A stretch of 64,000 bases of DNA from an uncultured Clostridia bacterium (GTDB lineage: Bacteria > Bacillota > Clostridia > Oscillospirales > Acutalibacteraceae), in the NCBI GenBank assembly GCA_945876745.1, contig CAMCPL010000007.1, forward strand, positions 1 through 64,000, written 5' to 3'. How positions within the stretch are numbered: position 1 is the stretch's first letter; every line of letters starts with the position of its first letter. Positions 51,361 through 60,148 of the stretch are shown in pieces. Made by a program: the position numbers and the translations under genes. The notes under the pieces were generated by a model. The model was not told the origin of the DNA, did not search any database, and worked only from the letters and a program-made list of their open reading frames with translations.

Positions 51361-52347
51361 TTAGAGTGTTGCAGCGTTTGCTACGTTGTTAGCAATAGAG
51401 CTGATTGTGATTGTACAGCCTGCTGCGAGGTCAGCGTCGGACGGCTTCATATCGTCGCCGATGCAAGCCTTAACTTCTGCGGCAGTCTTGCCGATAGCCC
51501 ATGACTCAAAGTGAGCAGCCTGCTCATACCATTCCTTGCCGATTGGAGAAGCACCCTTCATATTGTACTCTTCCTTGAGCTCCTTCTTTGACTTGTATTC
51601 GCCCTTAGCAACGGTGAATTCGCCGTTTTCGATTGAGCACTTAGCCTGAGAAGCGTCGATAATGCAAGATGTGATTTTGCCCTGAGCATCGAGTGTTACA
51701 GCTGCATAGTCTGTATCATACTCAAGATTTGTTTCGTTTGACTGATAAGACTTTGATGTTGCAAGAGAAAGCTTAAGGGTATCTGTTGCCTTTGCGCCGC
51801 AATCAGTTGCCTGTGCGATAGCCTTTGCAACTACTGATGTAAAGCCGTTTGCATAAATTGTGCAACCTGCCTTGAGGTCAGCGTCGGTAGCGTAGCCTGT
51901 TTCATCAACGCCTGCCTTGATTTCGTCAGCTGTCTTGCCCTTTGCCCAAGCCTCGAAAGCTGCAACCTGCTCGAACCATTCCTTCTGGATTGGGGAAGCA
52001 TTCTTCATACCGTAGTCGCCCTGCTTTGCAAGCTTTGTTCTGAGGTCTTCTACATTACCTGCATCCTTTGTGAGATCCGGCTTTGTTTGAGCCTCGTCGA
52101 TTTTAACGTCGATTACCTTACCATCAGCGTCAACAAGAACTGCTGCTGCAACTGAATCGATTTCAAGTGCAGTTGCCGACTTATTGTATTCGTCTTCCTT
52201 GATTTGGCTGATTACAGCGAAGCCTGTCTTTGCAGTTGCTGCTTCATCTTTCTTCTCGTCAGCGGCACCTGAGTTACTGCAAGCTGCAAATCCTACAGCA
52301 AGAACGCCTGCAAGTCCCAATGCGAGAATCTTCTTCATTTTAGTCAT
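51361..52347 (-). CDS. Duplicated FMN_bind-like lipoprotein
   Basis: A 328-residue lipoprotein (lipobox GFAAC at about 22) with two homologous halves (about 40-185 and 190-328). Each half has a strand AVLVDADGKVIDVKID / AVTLDAQGKITSCIID and the block MKNASPIQKEWFEQ / MKGASPIGKEWYEQ ending in FEAWAKGKTADE-like sequence. The strands resemble FMN_bind domains, but no Dxx[ST]GAT motif is present, so a covalent flavin is not expected. It has its own strong promoter, which suggests high expression. It lies between rnfB and apbE, so an extracytosolic electron-transfer or flavin-binding role is likely but unproven. Confidence 0.7.
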   Translation of the reverse strand: MTKMKKILALGLAGVLAVGFAACSNSGAADEKKDEAATAKTGFAVISQIKEDEYNKSATALEIDSVAAAVLVDADGKVIDVKIDEAQTKPDLTKDAGNVEDLRTKLAKQGDYGMKNASPIQKEWFEQVAAFEAWAKGKTADEIKAGVDETGYATDADLKAGCTIYANGFTSVVAKAIAQATDCGAKATDTLKLSLATSKSYQSNETNLEYDTDYAAVTLDAQGKITSCIIDASQAKCSIENGEFTVAKGEYKSKKELKEEYNMKGASPIGKEWYEQAAHFESWAIGKTAAEVKACIGDDMKPSDADLAAGCTITISSIANNVANAATL

Positions 52348-52390
52348 AATTTCCTCTCCTTTACTTTTATTAAAAATATGACTTTACACT

Positions 52391-52419
52391 ATATTAAAAT
52401 AAAATTTATCGTTTGTCAA
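52391..52419 (-). promoter_or_regulatory. Strong promoter of the duplicated lipoprotein
   Basis: Minus-strand TTGACA and TAATAT with 17-base spacing, between rnfB and the lipoprotein gene. Confidence 0.7.
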
Positions 52420-52438
52420 TATGATTGGCAAAAATGTA

Positions 52439-53236
52439 TCAATATTCTTTGATGATTTTTCTCGGACATTTAGCAGCGCATATTCCGCAATGCGTACATT
52501 TGTCGTAATCAATCTTAGCAATATTGTCTATAACGTGAATTGCATCGTTCGGACAGTTCTTTTCACAAATCTTACAGGAAATGCATCCTGCCGTACAAGC
52601 GTCTCTGACATCTTTACCGAAAACGTGCGACGAGCATTGAACTCTGTATTTCGAGCTTGCGGGAACAAGTTCAATTAAGTTATGAGGACAGGTTTTTATA
52701 CATCTTCCGCAGGCAATGCAAAGCTCTTCGTCAACAACTGCTTTTTTGTCGATAATTCTTATTGCTCTTTGCGGACATACTCTTGCACATGAACCAAAGC
52801 CCAGGCAACCGTATTTGCACGAATACGGGCTTGATCCCGGAAGCAGGTCGGCGGCAATACAGGATTCTATTCCTATGTAGTTATAGTCTACGGTACGCTT
52901 TTCGCCGTTACCGTCACATTTTACATATGCAACCTTTCTTTCGGTTTCCTGAACCTCCTGACCCATAATTTCGGCAATTTTCTGTGCAACGTCGTTTCCG
53001 CCTACGGGACATCCGTTAACAGGAGCTTCACCGTTAGCAATAGCAGCAGCCATTGCGTCACAGCCGGCATAACCGCAACCGCCGCAATTACTGCCCGGTA
53101 AAACTTCTCTTACAGCGGTTTCTTTTTCGTTTACTTCAACATGGAAGACCTTTTCGGCAATTCCCAAGACAATACCTATTATAATTCCTATAACGGCAAT
53201 TACGCCAACAGCGATAAGTATAGCTTTAATATCCAT
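52439..53236 (-). CDS. rnfB: Rnf complex subunit RnfB
   Basis: A 265-residue membrane-bound ferredoxin-type subunit that passes electrons from ferredoxin into Rnf. One N-terminal helix (6-28) is followed by the [4Fe-4S] domain CGGCGYAGCDAMAAAI...CPVGG and by several CxxCxxCxxxCP clusters (CLGFGSCARVCP, CIACGRCIKTCP, CISCKICEKNCP, CTHCGICAAKCP), giving four cubane-type sites. Last gene of rnfCDGEAB, 12 bp after rnfA. Confidence 0.96.
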   Translation of the reverse strand: MDIKAILIAVGVIAVIGIIIGIVLGIAEKVFHVEVNEKETAVREVLPGSNCGGCGYAGCDAMAAAIANGEAPVNGCPVGGNDVAQKIAEIMGQEVQETERKVAYVKCDGNGEKRTVDYNYIGIESCIAADLLPGSSPYSCKYGCLGFGSCARVCPQRAIRIIDKKAVVDEELCIACGRCIKTCPHNLIELVPASSKYRVQCSSHVFGKDVRDACTAGCISCKICEKNCPNDAIHVIDNIAKIDYDKCTHCGICAAKCPRKIIKEY

Positions 53237-53248
53237 AACTATTCCTCC

Positions 53249-53827
53249 TTATGCAAATGCGTTAAAGCCGTAAAAAGCAATCGACATCAGGCAAGCGGTC
53301 ATAAGTACCGCCGGCGTACCCTTAAAGCAACCTAAATAATCGTTGTTTTCTGTCTTTTCTCTAACTCCTGCCATAATTACTATTGCAATAGTAAATCCGA
53401 CAGCAGTACCGAAGCCTGTTACAACACTTGTCAAAATGTCGTTATCTTGCTGAACGTTTGTAAGCGCAGTACCTAAAACAGCGCAGTTTGTAGTAATAAG
53501 CGGAAGATAAATTCCGAGACTCTTATATAAAGAGGGGACTGCTTTTTTCAAAAATACTTCAACAAGCTGTACTAAAAATGCAATAACAACAATAAATATT
53601 ATCGTTTTAAGATATTCAAGATTGAGCTTTTGAATAACTAATTTGTACAAAATAGACGACACGAGTGATGAAAGAGTAATTACAAACACTACTGCGCCGC
53701 CCATTCCTGCTGCGGTTTTAGTAGACTTTGATACGCCTAAAAATGGGCAAATACCTAAAAATTGGCTGAGTACAACATTGTTTATAAGCGCTGTTGTAAT
53801 AAGTACTAAAAATAATTTACTTGCCAT
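53249..53827 (-). CDS. rnfA: Rnf complex subunit RnfA
   Basis: A 192-residue integral membrane protein with six helices. NNVVLSQFLGICPFLGVS and ITTNCAVLGTAL carry the two cysteines that bind the intramembrane [2Fe-2S] cluster shared with RnfE. Its start overlaps the rnfE stop by one base. Confidence 0.95.
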   Translation of the reverse strand: MASKLFLVLITTALINNVVLSQFLGICPFLGVSKSTKTAAGMGGAVVFVITLSSLVSSILYKLVIQKLNLEYLKTIIFIVVIAFLVQLVEVFLKKAVPSLYKSLGIYLPLITTNCAVLGTALTNVQQDNDILTSVVTGFGTAVGFTIAIVIMAGVREKTENNDYLGCFKGTPAVLMTACLMSIAFYGFNAFA

Positions 53828-54489
53828 TATTTACCCTCCTTTTCTGCGTTAGCACAATTTGCACAGTCGCCTGAGCACTTCGTTTTGGCTTCCTTTTTCT
53901 TACCCTTTGTAACCTTGTTCATAACAGCGCAAAGTATAGAAAGAACGAAGAATGCGCCCGGTGCAAGAATGAATATTGAAATAGGTTCATAGCTTTCGGG
54001 AAGAACTCTTAATCCGAATACACAGCCGCTTCCGAGTAATTCTCTGACGATACCGATTGCAGTAAGTCCTACGGTAAAGCCCAAACCTACGCCGATACCG
54101 TCAAATATAGAAAGAAGAGCATTGTTTTTTGATGCATATGATTCTGCTCTGCCCAAGATAATGCAGTTTACAACAATAAGAGGAATGAAAATACCAAGAC
54201 TGTTGTAAAGAGGAGTAACGTACGCGTGCATAAGCATTTCAACTATTGTAACAAAAGATGCAATGATTATGATGTAAACAGGAACTCTTACACCGTTCGG
54301 AATAACCTTGCGAAGCAACGAAATAAGCAGGTTTGACATAATCAATACCGCCATAGTCGCAACGCCCATACCTAAACCGTTTAGTGCGCTTGATGTAACC
54401 GCGAGTGTCGGACACATACCGAGCATCAGCACAAAGGTAGGATTTTCTTTTATGATACCGTTGTATAATCTTTCTAATAAAGCTTTCAT
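53827..54489 (-). CDS. rnfE: Rnf complex subunit RnfE with Cys-rich tail
   Basis: A 220-residue membrane protein. ENPTFVLMLGMCPTLAVTSSA and VVNCIILGRAE hold the cluster cysteines paired with RnfA. The start is ATG 54489 (MKALLERLYNG); the frame upstream belongs to the end of rnfG. The C-terminus extends past the last helix with a basic stretch and CSGDCANCANAEKEGK, a CxxxCxxC motif not present in the usual RnfE, which could bind a metal or cluster on the cytoplasmic side. Confidence 0.93.
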   Translation of the reverse strand: MKALLERLYNGIIKENPTFVLMLGMCPTLAVTSSALNGLGMGVATMAVLIMSNLLISLLRKVIPNGVRVPVYIIIIASFVTIVEMLMHAYVTPLYNSLGIFIPLIVVNCIILGRAESYASKNNALLSIFDGIGVGLGFTVGLTAIGIVRELLGSGCVFGLRVLPESYEPISIFILAPGAFFVLSILCAVMNKVTKGKKKEAKTKCSGDCANCANAEKEGK

Positions 54490-54493
54490 AAAA

Positions 54494-55726
54494 TTACTCC
54501 TTTCCTTGCTGATTTTGGTTTTGGTTTTGTTGACCGCCCTGTGCGGGTGCGGTTGCGCCTGATGTAGCGTCTGCACTGCTTGAAGCAAGCGTTTGTTTGT
54601 CAAGCTGTGAAGCGTCGCCGAAATTAGTTTGATAGAATACTATTCCTGCGTTGACAGCTCTTGCAATCGCACTCGAAGTAATTGTTGCGCCTGCGATTGC
54701 GTCAATTTCGTTTTCGGCAGTACCTCCAACCTTTTGTGTCAGTACGCTCGCGCTTTTACCTGCGAATTGAGAGGTGAATGCATCTTCCTCCATTTTTGCA
54801 CCGTAGCCCGGACTTTCCATTGAGCTGACAACTGCAAAGCCTGTCAGCTTTCCGTCCTTGATACCGATTGCAATTTGGAATGGAGAGGTTTTTGCAAAGC
54901 CTGTTGCGGTTGTTGAAATAACGTATCCTTCGCCGCCGTTAACAGCCTTGATTTCCTCAATAGTGCAATCTGTGAGTGAATATTCTTCAAGAAGAGCACT
55001 TGAATTAGCGATTAAATCTTTTGCATTTTCAACATCGGAAAATTCTTCGCCACCCGGATACGCTTTTTTATAGAACTCGGTTAAATCTGCTTTTGCAATT
55101 TCCTGTGCGCCTCCGCCGAAGTTTTCCTGATAGAAAAGTATTGCGGCATTTACAGCCTGCGTTACCGCATTAGTTGTAATTGTAGCGCCGCTGATTGCGT
55201 CAATTTCTGTTTCCGAAGAAGCGCCGCTCTTTGTAAATGTAAGCAGGGAAGCGGATTTACCCTTGAATTGTTCTGTAAATTCCGGCTCGGAGCATTTTGA
55301 GCCGAGACCTGCGGTTTCGCTGTTGCTGATTGATGAGAAGCCGGTGAGCTTTCCATCCTTGATACCGATAGCGATTTGAATTTCACCGCCGTAGCCTGCG
55401 TTTGATGAAGCGGCAACAATGTAGCCCTCCGTTTTGCCGGAGGCATCATTAGCTGCCAAAACATCAATTATTTTGCAACCGCCAAGACCCTTTTCATTAA
55501 GTAATGCATCGGAGTCGGTAATCATTTGCTCGGCATTTTCTATTTCCGAAAAGCTGTCGCAATCCGAATATACCACCTTGTAAACCTGCGCCTTTTGATT
55601 TACCTCAGCCTGCGCGATAGGCTCTGCGGTTATCTGGTTTACTATCGCAAGAAGCGCAACCGCAATAACCGAAATGACGGTTAATATAATGGTATTTATT
55701 ATAGTATTTGATTTTTTATCAGCCAT
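54494..55726 (-). CDS. rnfG: Rnf complex subunit RnfG with two FMN-binding domains
   Basis: A 410-residue protein, about twice the usual ~200. One N-terminal helix (10-30) is followed by two tandem FMN_bind domains with shared IAIGIKDGKLTGF stretches (residues 118-130 and 286-298). The flavinylation motifs are DAISGAT (Thr182) and DAIAGAT (Thr348). The Gln/Asn-rich tail holds a third match, DATSGAT (386-392, followed by Ala). ApbE, encoded nearby, would attach FMN. A second flavin adds a possible extra relay. Confidence 0.92.
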   Translation of the reverse strand: MADKKSNTIINTIILTVISVIAVALLAIVNQITAEPIAQAEVNQKAQVYKVVYSDCDSFSEIENAEQMITDSDALLNEKGLGGCKIIDVLAANDASGKTEGYIVAASSNAGYGGEIQIAIGIKDGKLTGFSSISNSETAGLGSKCSEPEFTEQFKGKSASLLTFTKSGASSETEIDAISGATITTNAVTQAVNAAILFYQENFGGGAQEIAKADLTEFYKKAYPGGEEFSDVENAKDLIANSSALLEEYSLTDCTIEEIKAVNGGEGYVISTTATGFAKTSPFQIAIGIKDGKLTGFAVVSSMESPGYGAKMEEDAFTSQFAGKSASVLTQKVGGTAENEIDAIAGATITSSAIARAVNAGIVFYQTNFGDASQLDKQTLASSSADATSGATAPAQGGQQNQNQNQQGKE

Positions 55727-56762
55727 TGCTTTCTCCTCCTTTTCTTGAATGTGAGCCGAAAGGCTTCGGAAGAGTAATCTTTTCTATAATAGGTACGAAA
55801 AGATTGCCGATAATTATCGCATAGGAAACTCCCTCTGCCGATGAACCGACAACTCTGAATAAAGCAGTCAGTAAGCCTAAAGCAATTCCGTAAAGAATCT
55901 GTCCCTTTGAATTTATAGGGCTTGTCGCATAGTCTGTCGCCATAAAGAAAGCACCTACGAGTAATCCGCCTGCCATAACCTGCGAAAGAAGATACTGTAC
56001 ACTTAATGCGTCACCCTTAATAAGTCTTATAATTGAAATGAAAAATACTGTTGAAAGAATGTAGGACGCTGGGATTCTTATTGAAATAACCTTTTTGATA
56101 AGTAAATATGCGGCGCCGATAAGTATTGCAATAACACTTACTTCACCGATAGTTCCGGCGTGCATTCCAAAGAATAATGATACTAAATCAAGCTCTGCAC
56201 CGCTTTCAAGAGATGCAAGAGGAGTTGCGCCCGATACTGCGTCAAGCGATGAAGTGTTCTGTCCTGCAAGAAGAGTAAAGCATTGCTTTATTTTTCCGCC
56301 CTTGAACAGTTCGCTCAAATTTGCATTATATACACCGTACGTCGCAAAGTCGCTCATTTTTGATGCAAACGAAATGAGCAAAAAGCATCTTGCGGCTAAT
56401 GCCGGGTTCATAAAGTTTTGTCCCAAACCGCCGAAAAGGAGCTTAACAACTACTATTGCAAATCCGCTTCCGAGCACCGGAATATACCACGGTACACTTG
56501 CAGGTAGGTTTATTGCGAGAATCAAGCCTGTAACTAATGCCGAATTGTCGAAAATCGTAACAGTTCTCTTTGTTATCAGCTCGAATAACAGTTCGAATAA
56601 TACGCTTGAAGCAACGCATAGCAATGTTACAAGAACAGCCGGTAAGCCGAATCTGTAAAAGCCGAATGCCAGAATAGGCAATGTTGCAATTGCGACGTCA
56701 CGCATTATTGATTTAGTTGAATTTTCTGCTCTCAAATGAGGAGCAATAGATACATTATACAT
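55719..56762 (-). CDS. rnfD: Rnf complex subunit RnfD
   Basis: A 347-residue membrane protein with eight to ten helices. The covalent-FMN motif is DAVSGAT (Thr180). NPALAARCFLL and MATDYATSPINSKGQ are conserved in RnfD/NqrB. It overlaps rnfC and rnfG by 8 bp each, showing tight coupling within the operon. Confidence 0.95.
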   Translation of the reverse strand: MYNVSIAPHLRAENSTKSIMRDVAIATLPILAFGFYRFGLPAVLVTLLCVASSVLFELLFELITKRTVTIFDNSALVTGLILAINLPASVPWYIPVLGSGFAIVVVKLLFGGLGQNFMNPALAARCFLLISFASKMSDFATYGVYNANLSELFKGGKIKQCFTLLAGQNTSSLDAVSGATPLASLESGAELDLVSLFFGMHAGTIGEVSVIAILIGAAYLLIKKVISIRIPASYILSTVFFISIIRLIKGDALSVQYLLSQVMAGGLLVGAFFMATDYATSPINSKGQILYGIALGLLTALFRVVGSSAEGVSYAIIIGNLFVPIIEKITLPKPFGSHSRKGGESNG

Positions 56763-58107
56763 TTGTCACTCCTCCTTTTGCTGCTTTTTCGTCAATAGCT
56801 TGCTTAACAGTAGCCTTGCCGATTGTGATTAAGTGAGTAAGCGGAATTTTTGCAGGGCATATGTACGAGCAACAACCGCATTTAACACATTCCATTCCGC
56901 CCAAAGCCTCGAACTTTTCAAAATCGGAATTAGTAACGGATTTTGAAAGCATTTGAGGAACAAGATTGGCTGGACAAACGCTTACGCATTTTCCGCATCT
57001 TATACAATTTGACTCCTTGATAGAAGCAACATCATCAACCGTAAAGGCAAGAATTGAGGATGATGTCTTTTCAACCGGAATGTCAAGTGTGTTAAGCGCT
57101 GTACCCGTCATAGGACCGCCGCTGATGATTTTGCACGTGTCTTCCTTAAGACCGCCGCAAGCTGTTAATACACTGTTATGACTCATACCGAGCGGTACCT
57201 TAAAGTTGTTGCATTGATTAACGCCGTCACCGGAGATAGTCATATATCTGTGAATAAGCGGAATATTCTCGAATAGTGCATTATATATCGCATAACAGGT
57301 TGAAGTATTAAGAACGAGGCATTTTGCATCCGCAGGAAGCATTTTTGAGTTAATCTTTCTTCCTGTTACAGCATAAATGAGACTTCTTTCACCGCCTTGA
57401 GGATATTTTGTTTTAAGAGGGCAAATATCCATTTTGTCATTATCTGAAATAAAGCCCTTGATTACCTTGATGCTGTCCGCTTTGTTGTCCTCAATACCGA
57501 AGATAACACTTGCATTTGGGAATAGCTTTAATATCATTCTCAAAGCCTTAACAATTTGCTCGCCCTTTTCAAGCATTACTCTGTAATCAACAGTCAAATA
57601 CGGCTCACATTCACAGCCGTTAACAATGATTGTGTCGATTTCTTTTGCATTTTTAGGAGACAGCTTTACGTGGGTAGGAAAGCCTGCTCCGCCTAATCCG
57701 ACAATACCTGCGTTTTTGATTTTTTCAATAATTTCTTCGTTTGTAAGCGACGACGGGTCTGTTTTTACACCCAAGCCCTCAATTTCTTCATTCTCAAAAT
57801 CGTTTTGAATTACGATTGACGGCTTTTTGTCACCGCTTAAGGTGAGTCTGTTTTCGATAGCCTTAACAGTACCCGATACACTTGAATGAACATTGGAGCT
57901 GATAAATCCGTCAGCTTCGGCAATAATCTGACCCTTCAGCACTCGCTGACCGACTTCAACTGTCGGCTTAGCCGGCTTGCCGATATGCTGGGAAAGGGGG
58001 AAGACCATAATTTCGTCAGCCTTGATTGTTGTAATGGGATAGTTTTTTGAAAGCTCTTTGCCTTCATAAAGACGTAATCCCTTTTTCAACGCCTTCTTTT
58101 TCTTCAT
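56755..58107 (-). CDS. rnfC: Rnf complex subunit RnfC (NADH-side)
   Basis: A 450-residue peripheral subunit that exchanges electrons with NADH. ATG 58107 follows AGAGAGAGG; an in-frame stretch upstream has no ribosome site. The NADH/FMN glycine motif is VGLGGAGFPTHVKL, and two ferredoxin-like clusters are CIRCGKCVSVCP and CVKCGCCSYICP. First gene of the order C-D-G-E-A-B, as in acetogenic and butyrogenic Clostridia, where Rnf couples ferredoxin:NAD+ exchange to Na+ or H+ pumping. Confidence 0.96.
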   Translation of the reverse strand: MKKKKALKKGLRLYEGKELSKNYPITTIKADEIMVFPLSQHIGKPAKPTVEVGQRVLKGQIIAEADGFISSNVHSSVSGTVKAIENRLTLSGDKKPSIVIQNDFENEEIEGLGVKTDPSSLTNEEIIEKIKNAGIVGLGGAGFPTHVKLSPKNAKEIDTIIVNGCECEPYLTVDYRVMLEKGEQIVKALRMILKLFPNASVIFGIEDNKADSIKVIKGFISDNDKMDICPLKTKYPQGGERSLIYAVTGRKINSKMLPADAKCLVLNTSTCYAIYNALFENIPLIHRYMTISGDGVNQCNNFKVPLGMSHNSVLTACGGLKEDTCKIISGGPMTGTALNTLDIPVEKTSSSILAFTVDDVASIKESNCIRCGKCVSVCPANLVPQMLSKSVTNSDFEKFEALGGMECVKCGCCSYICPAKIPLTHLITIGKATVKQAIDEKAAKGGVTNV

Positions 58108-58282
58108 TAAGTTACAACCTCTCTCTCGGTATATAATGTATAAGTTTAATTTAACATATTTCGGCTTCAATTTCAACAACTAAATATTTACCAAATGCAA
58201 TTTGCTAATATTTTTTTACATATCTTGAATTATTCAGTCGTGTATGATAGAATTTTGATAGTAATATCTTGTGGAGGAATTT

Positions 58283-59983
58283 ATGTTTAGTTTATATGCA
58301 GAATGCGTCGTTGACGGCAAAAACAGGGGATATGTTTCTTTTGATAACGAATGCTTTAAGCTGACTCTTGACAATACAGACGGATTTGTAAAAGGAGCCT
58401 TGATAGCAAAAAAGAATTTTATATTTTCGAAAATAATGCTTAAGAATTTTTTGAGATTTGAAAATGATGATTTGTTTTTTGCAAACGGTTATCAGGCTTG
58501 GACTACATCAAGAGAATTTTCAAAATTTGATAAGCTCAACGGTCTGATTGCACCGGCTATGATAAATCCGCAATTAAAGCATTTTGCAGGTCTTTCCGGT
58601 GACTATCATTTTGAAAACTACGGTGAGGTAGGTCATTTTCATTCCTACACTTATTGTTATTTCAGGAAAAAGGATAGCAGAAATATAACGCTGTATGGTT
58701 CAAAAAGCGAAAGAAAAGGCTTTACAATTTTTGATGTTGATATGACAGGCGGCGTGTTCTGCATAAAAAAGGATGTTGAGGGTCTGTCGTTGAAAGCCGG
58801 CGAAGAATACGATCTTTTTGATATTGCTGTAATCAGCGGTTATTTTGATGAGGTTATGGATAAATATTTCTATGATTTTGTAGGCTGTAAAACGCCTAAA
58901 ATCAAGCATTTGTCAGGTTACACGTCTTGGTATAATTATTTTCAAAACATTAATGAGGACATCATTCTTCGCGATCTTGAAGGTCTTGACCGTGTTAAGG
59001 ATAATGTCAGCATTTTTCAGGTTGACGACGGATATCAGCAGGCTGTCGGTGATTGGCTGTTGACCGATAAATCAAAGTTTCCTCACGGTATGAAATTCAT
59101 TGCCGATAAAATTCACAAAAAGGGCTATAAGGCAGGCATTTGGCTTGCTCCGTTTAATGCTCAGGTTGATTCCGAAATAGCCAAAAATCATCCCGATTGG
59201 CTAATTAAGCATAATAAAAACGGCAAAAAAATGCTCGGTTGTCAAGGCTGGGGAGGTGCTTATACCCTCGATATTTATAATCCTGAAGCAAGGCAATACA
59301 TTAAGCATGTTTTTGATGTAGTGCTTAATGAGTGGGGCTATGATATGGTTAAACTCGATTTCCTTTACAGTCAGTGCATTGAGCCGAGAAATAACAAAAC
59401 AAGAGGCGAGATTATGTGCGACGGCGTTGACCTTCTTCGTGAAGCGTGCGGCGATAAATGGATACTTGGCTGCGGCGTACCTCTCGGTGCCTGTATGGGA
59501 ATTTTTGATGCTTGCAGAATAAGCTGTGATGCAAATAAGGATTGGAAGTTTGACGTTAAGAATACAAGTATAAACTCACTTTTGAATTTGCTTAAAATAA
59601 ACGCTGAAATTCCGTCTTCACAAAACGCAATTATCAACACTGTTTTCCGTTCTCATCTTGACGGCAGAGCGTTTTGTAATGATCCCGATGTATTCTTTTT
59701 GCGTGATATTAACATCGGCTATAACGAAAATCAAAAGTTGCTTCACGGTAAGATTAATTCCGTTTGCGGAAATGTACTTTTTGTGTCAGATAACGCAGGG
59801 GATTTTGACGAAAGAAAAATTGCTTACTTAAACGAATTTTTCACTCAAAAGGATTATAAAATCAATCTTGCACAGTATGTTGCAAAGGATGAAATCAAGC
59901 TCGATTTTACAGAAAACGGCATAGAAAAATCGCTCGTATTTAATCTGTCAACCGGCGAAAGCAATGTAAGAGCTTGCATTTAA
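58283..59983 (+). CDS. GH36-like alpha-galactosidase
   Basis: A 566-residue cytoplasmic glycoside hydrolase. GGAGGAATTT sets the start at ATG 58283. YTSWYNYFQNINEDI, FQVDDGYQQAVGDWL and KAGIWLAPFNAQ belong to the (beta/alpha)8 barrel. The nucleophile is likely Asp in VKLDFLYSQ and the acid/base Asp in CRISCDANKDW; LGCGVPLGACMGIFDACRI is the GH36 pattern between them. There is no signal peptide, so it acts on imported galactosides (raffinose type). No transporter is adjacent. It is shorter than GH36 tetramers (~730). Confidence 0.85.
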   Translation: MFSLYAECVVDGKNRGYVSFDNECFKLTLDNTDGFVKGALIAKKNFIFSKIMLKNFLRFENDDLFFANGYQAWTTSREFSKFDKLNGLIAPAMINPQLKHFAGLSGDYHFENYGEVGHFHSYTYCYFRKKDSRNITLYGSKSERKGFTIFDVDMTGGVFCIKKDVEGLSLKAGEEYDLFDIAVISGYFDEVMDKYFYDFVGCKTPKIKHLSGYTSWYNYFQNINEDIILRDLEGLDRVKDNVSIFQVDDGYQQAVGDWLLTDKSKFPHGMKFIADKIHKKGYKAGIWLAPFNAQVDSEIAKNHPDWLIKHNKNGKKMLGCQGWGGAYTLDIYNPEARQYIKHVFDVVLNEWGYDMVKLDFLYSQCIEPRNNKTRGEIMCDGVDLLREACGDKWILGCGVPLGACMGIFDACRISCDANKDWKFDVKNTSINSLLNLLKINAEIPSSQNAIINTVFRSHLDGRAFCNDPDVFFLRDINIGYNENQKLLHGKINSVCGNVLFVSDNAGDFDERKIAYLNEFFTQKDYKINLAQYVAKDEIKLDFTENGIEKSLVFNLSTGESNVRACI

Positions 59984-59999
59984 ATATAAAGAATAATTC

Positions 60000-60034
60000 A
60001 ATACCGTATTCGGCTTTTAGTTGAATACGGTATT
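60000..60034 (+). terminator. Rho-independent terminator of the alpha-galactosidase gene
   Basis: Perfect 12-bp stem AATACCGTATTC / GAATACGGTATT with an 11-base loop, followed by a short T-rich run. Confidence 0.8.
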
Positions 60035-60081
60035 ATTGCTGTTATATGAAAAATGCCGAAAATTAATGTATATAGTAAATC

Positions 60082-60111
60082 TTGACAATTACACACAATA
60101 TATTGTATAAT
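60082..60111 (+). promoter_or_regulatory. Sigma-A promoter of parEC
   Basis: TTGACA (60082-60087) and TATAAT (60106-60111), both perfect, with 18-base spacing. The start codon lies 38 bases downstream. Confidence 0.8.
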
Positions 60112-60148
60112 TAATTATCTATGTAAACTTCGTTTTGGAGGGATTGCT

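Noticed and set aside
56095-56658. 187-codon plus-strand frame inside rnfD
   Set aside because: Antisense to a conserved membrane protein; no ribosome site, biased composition.
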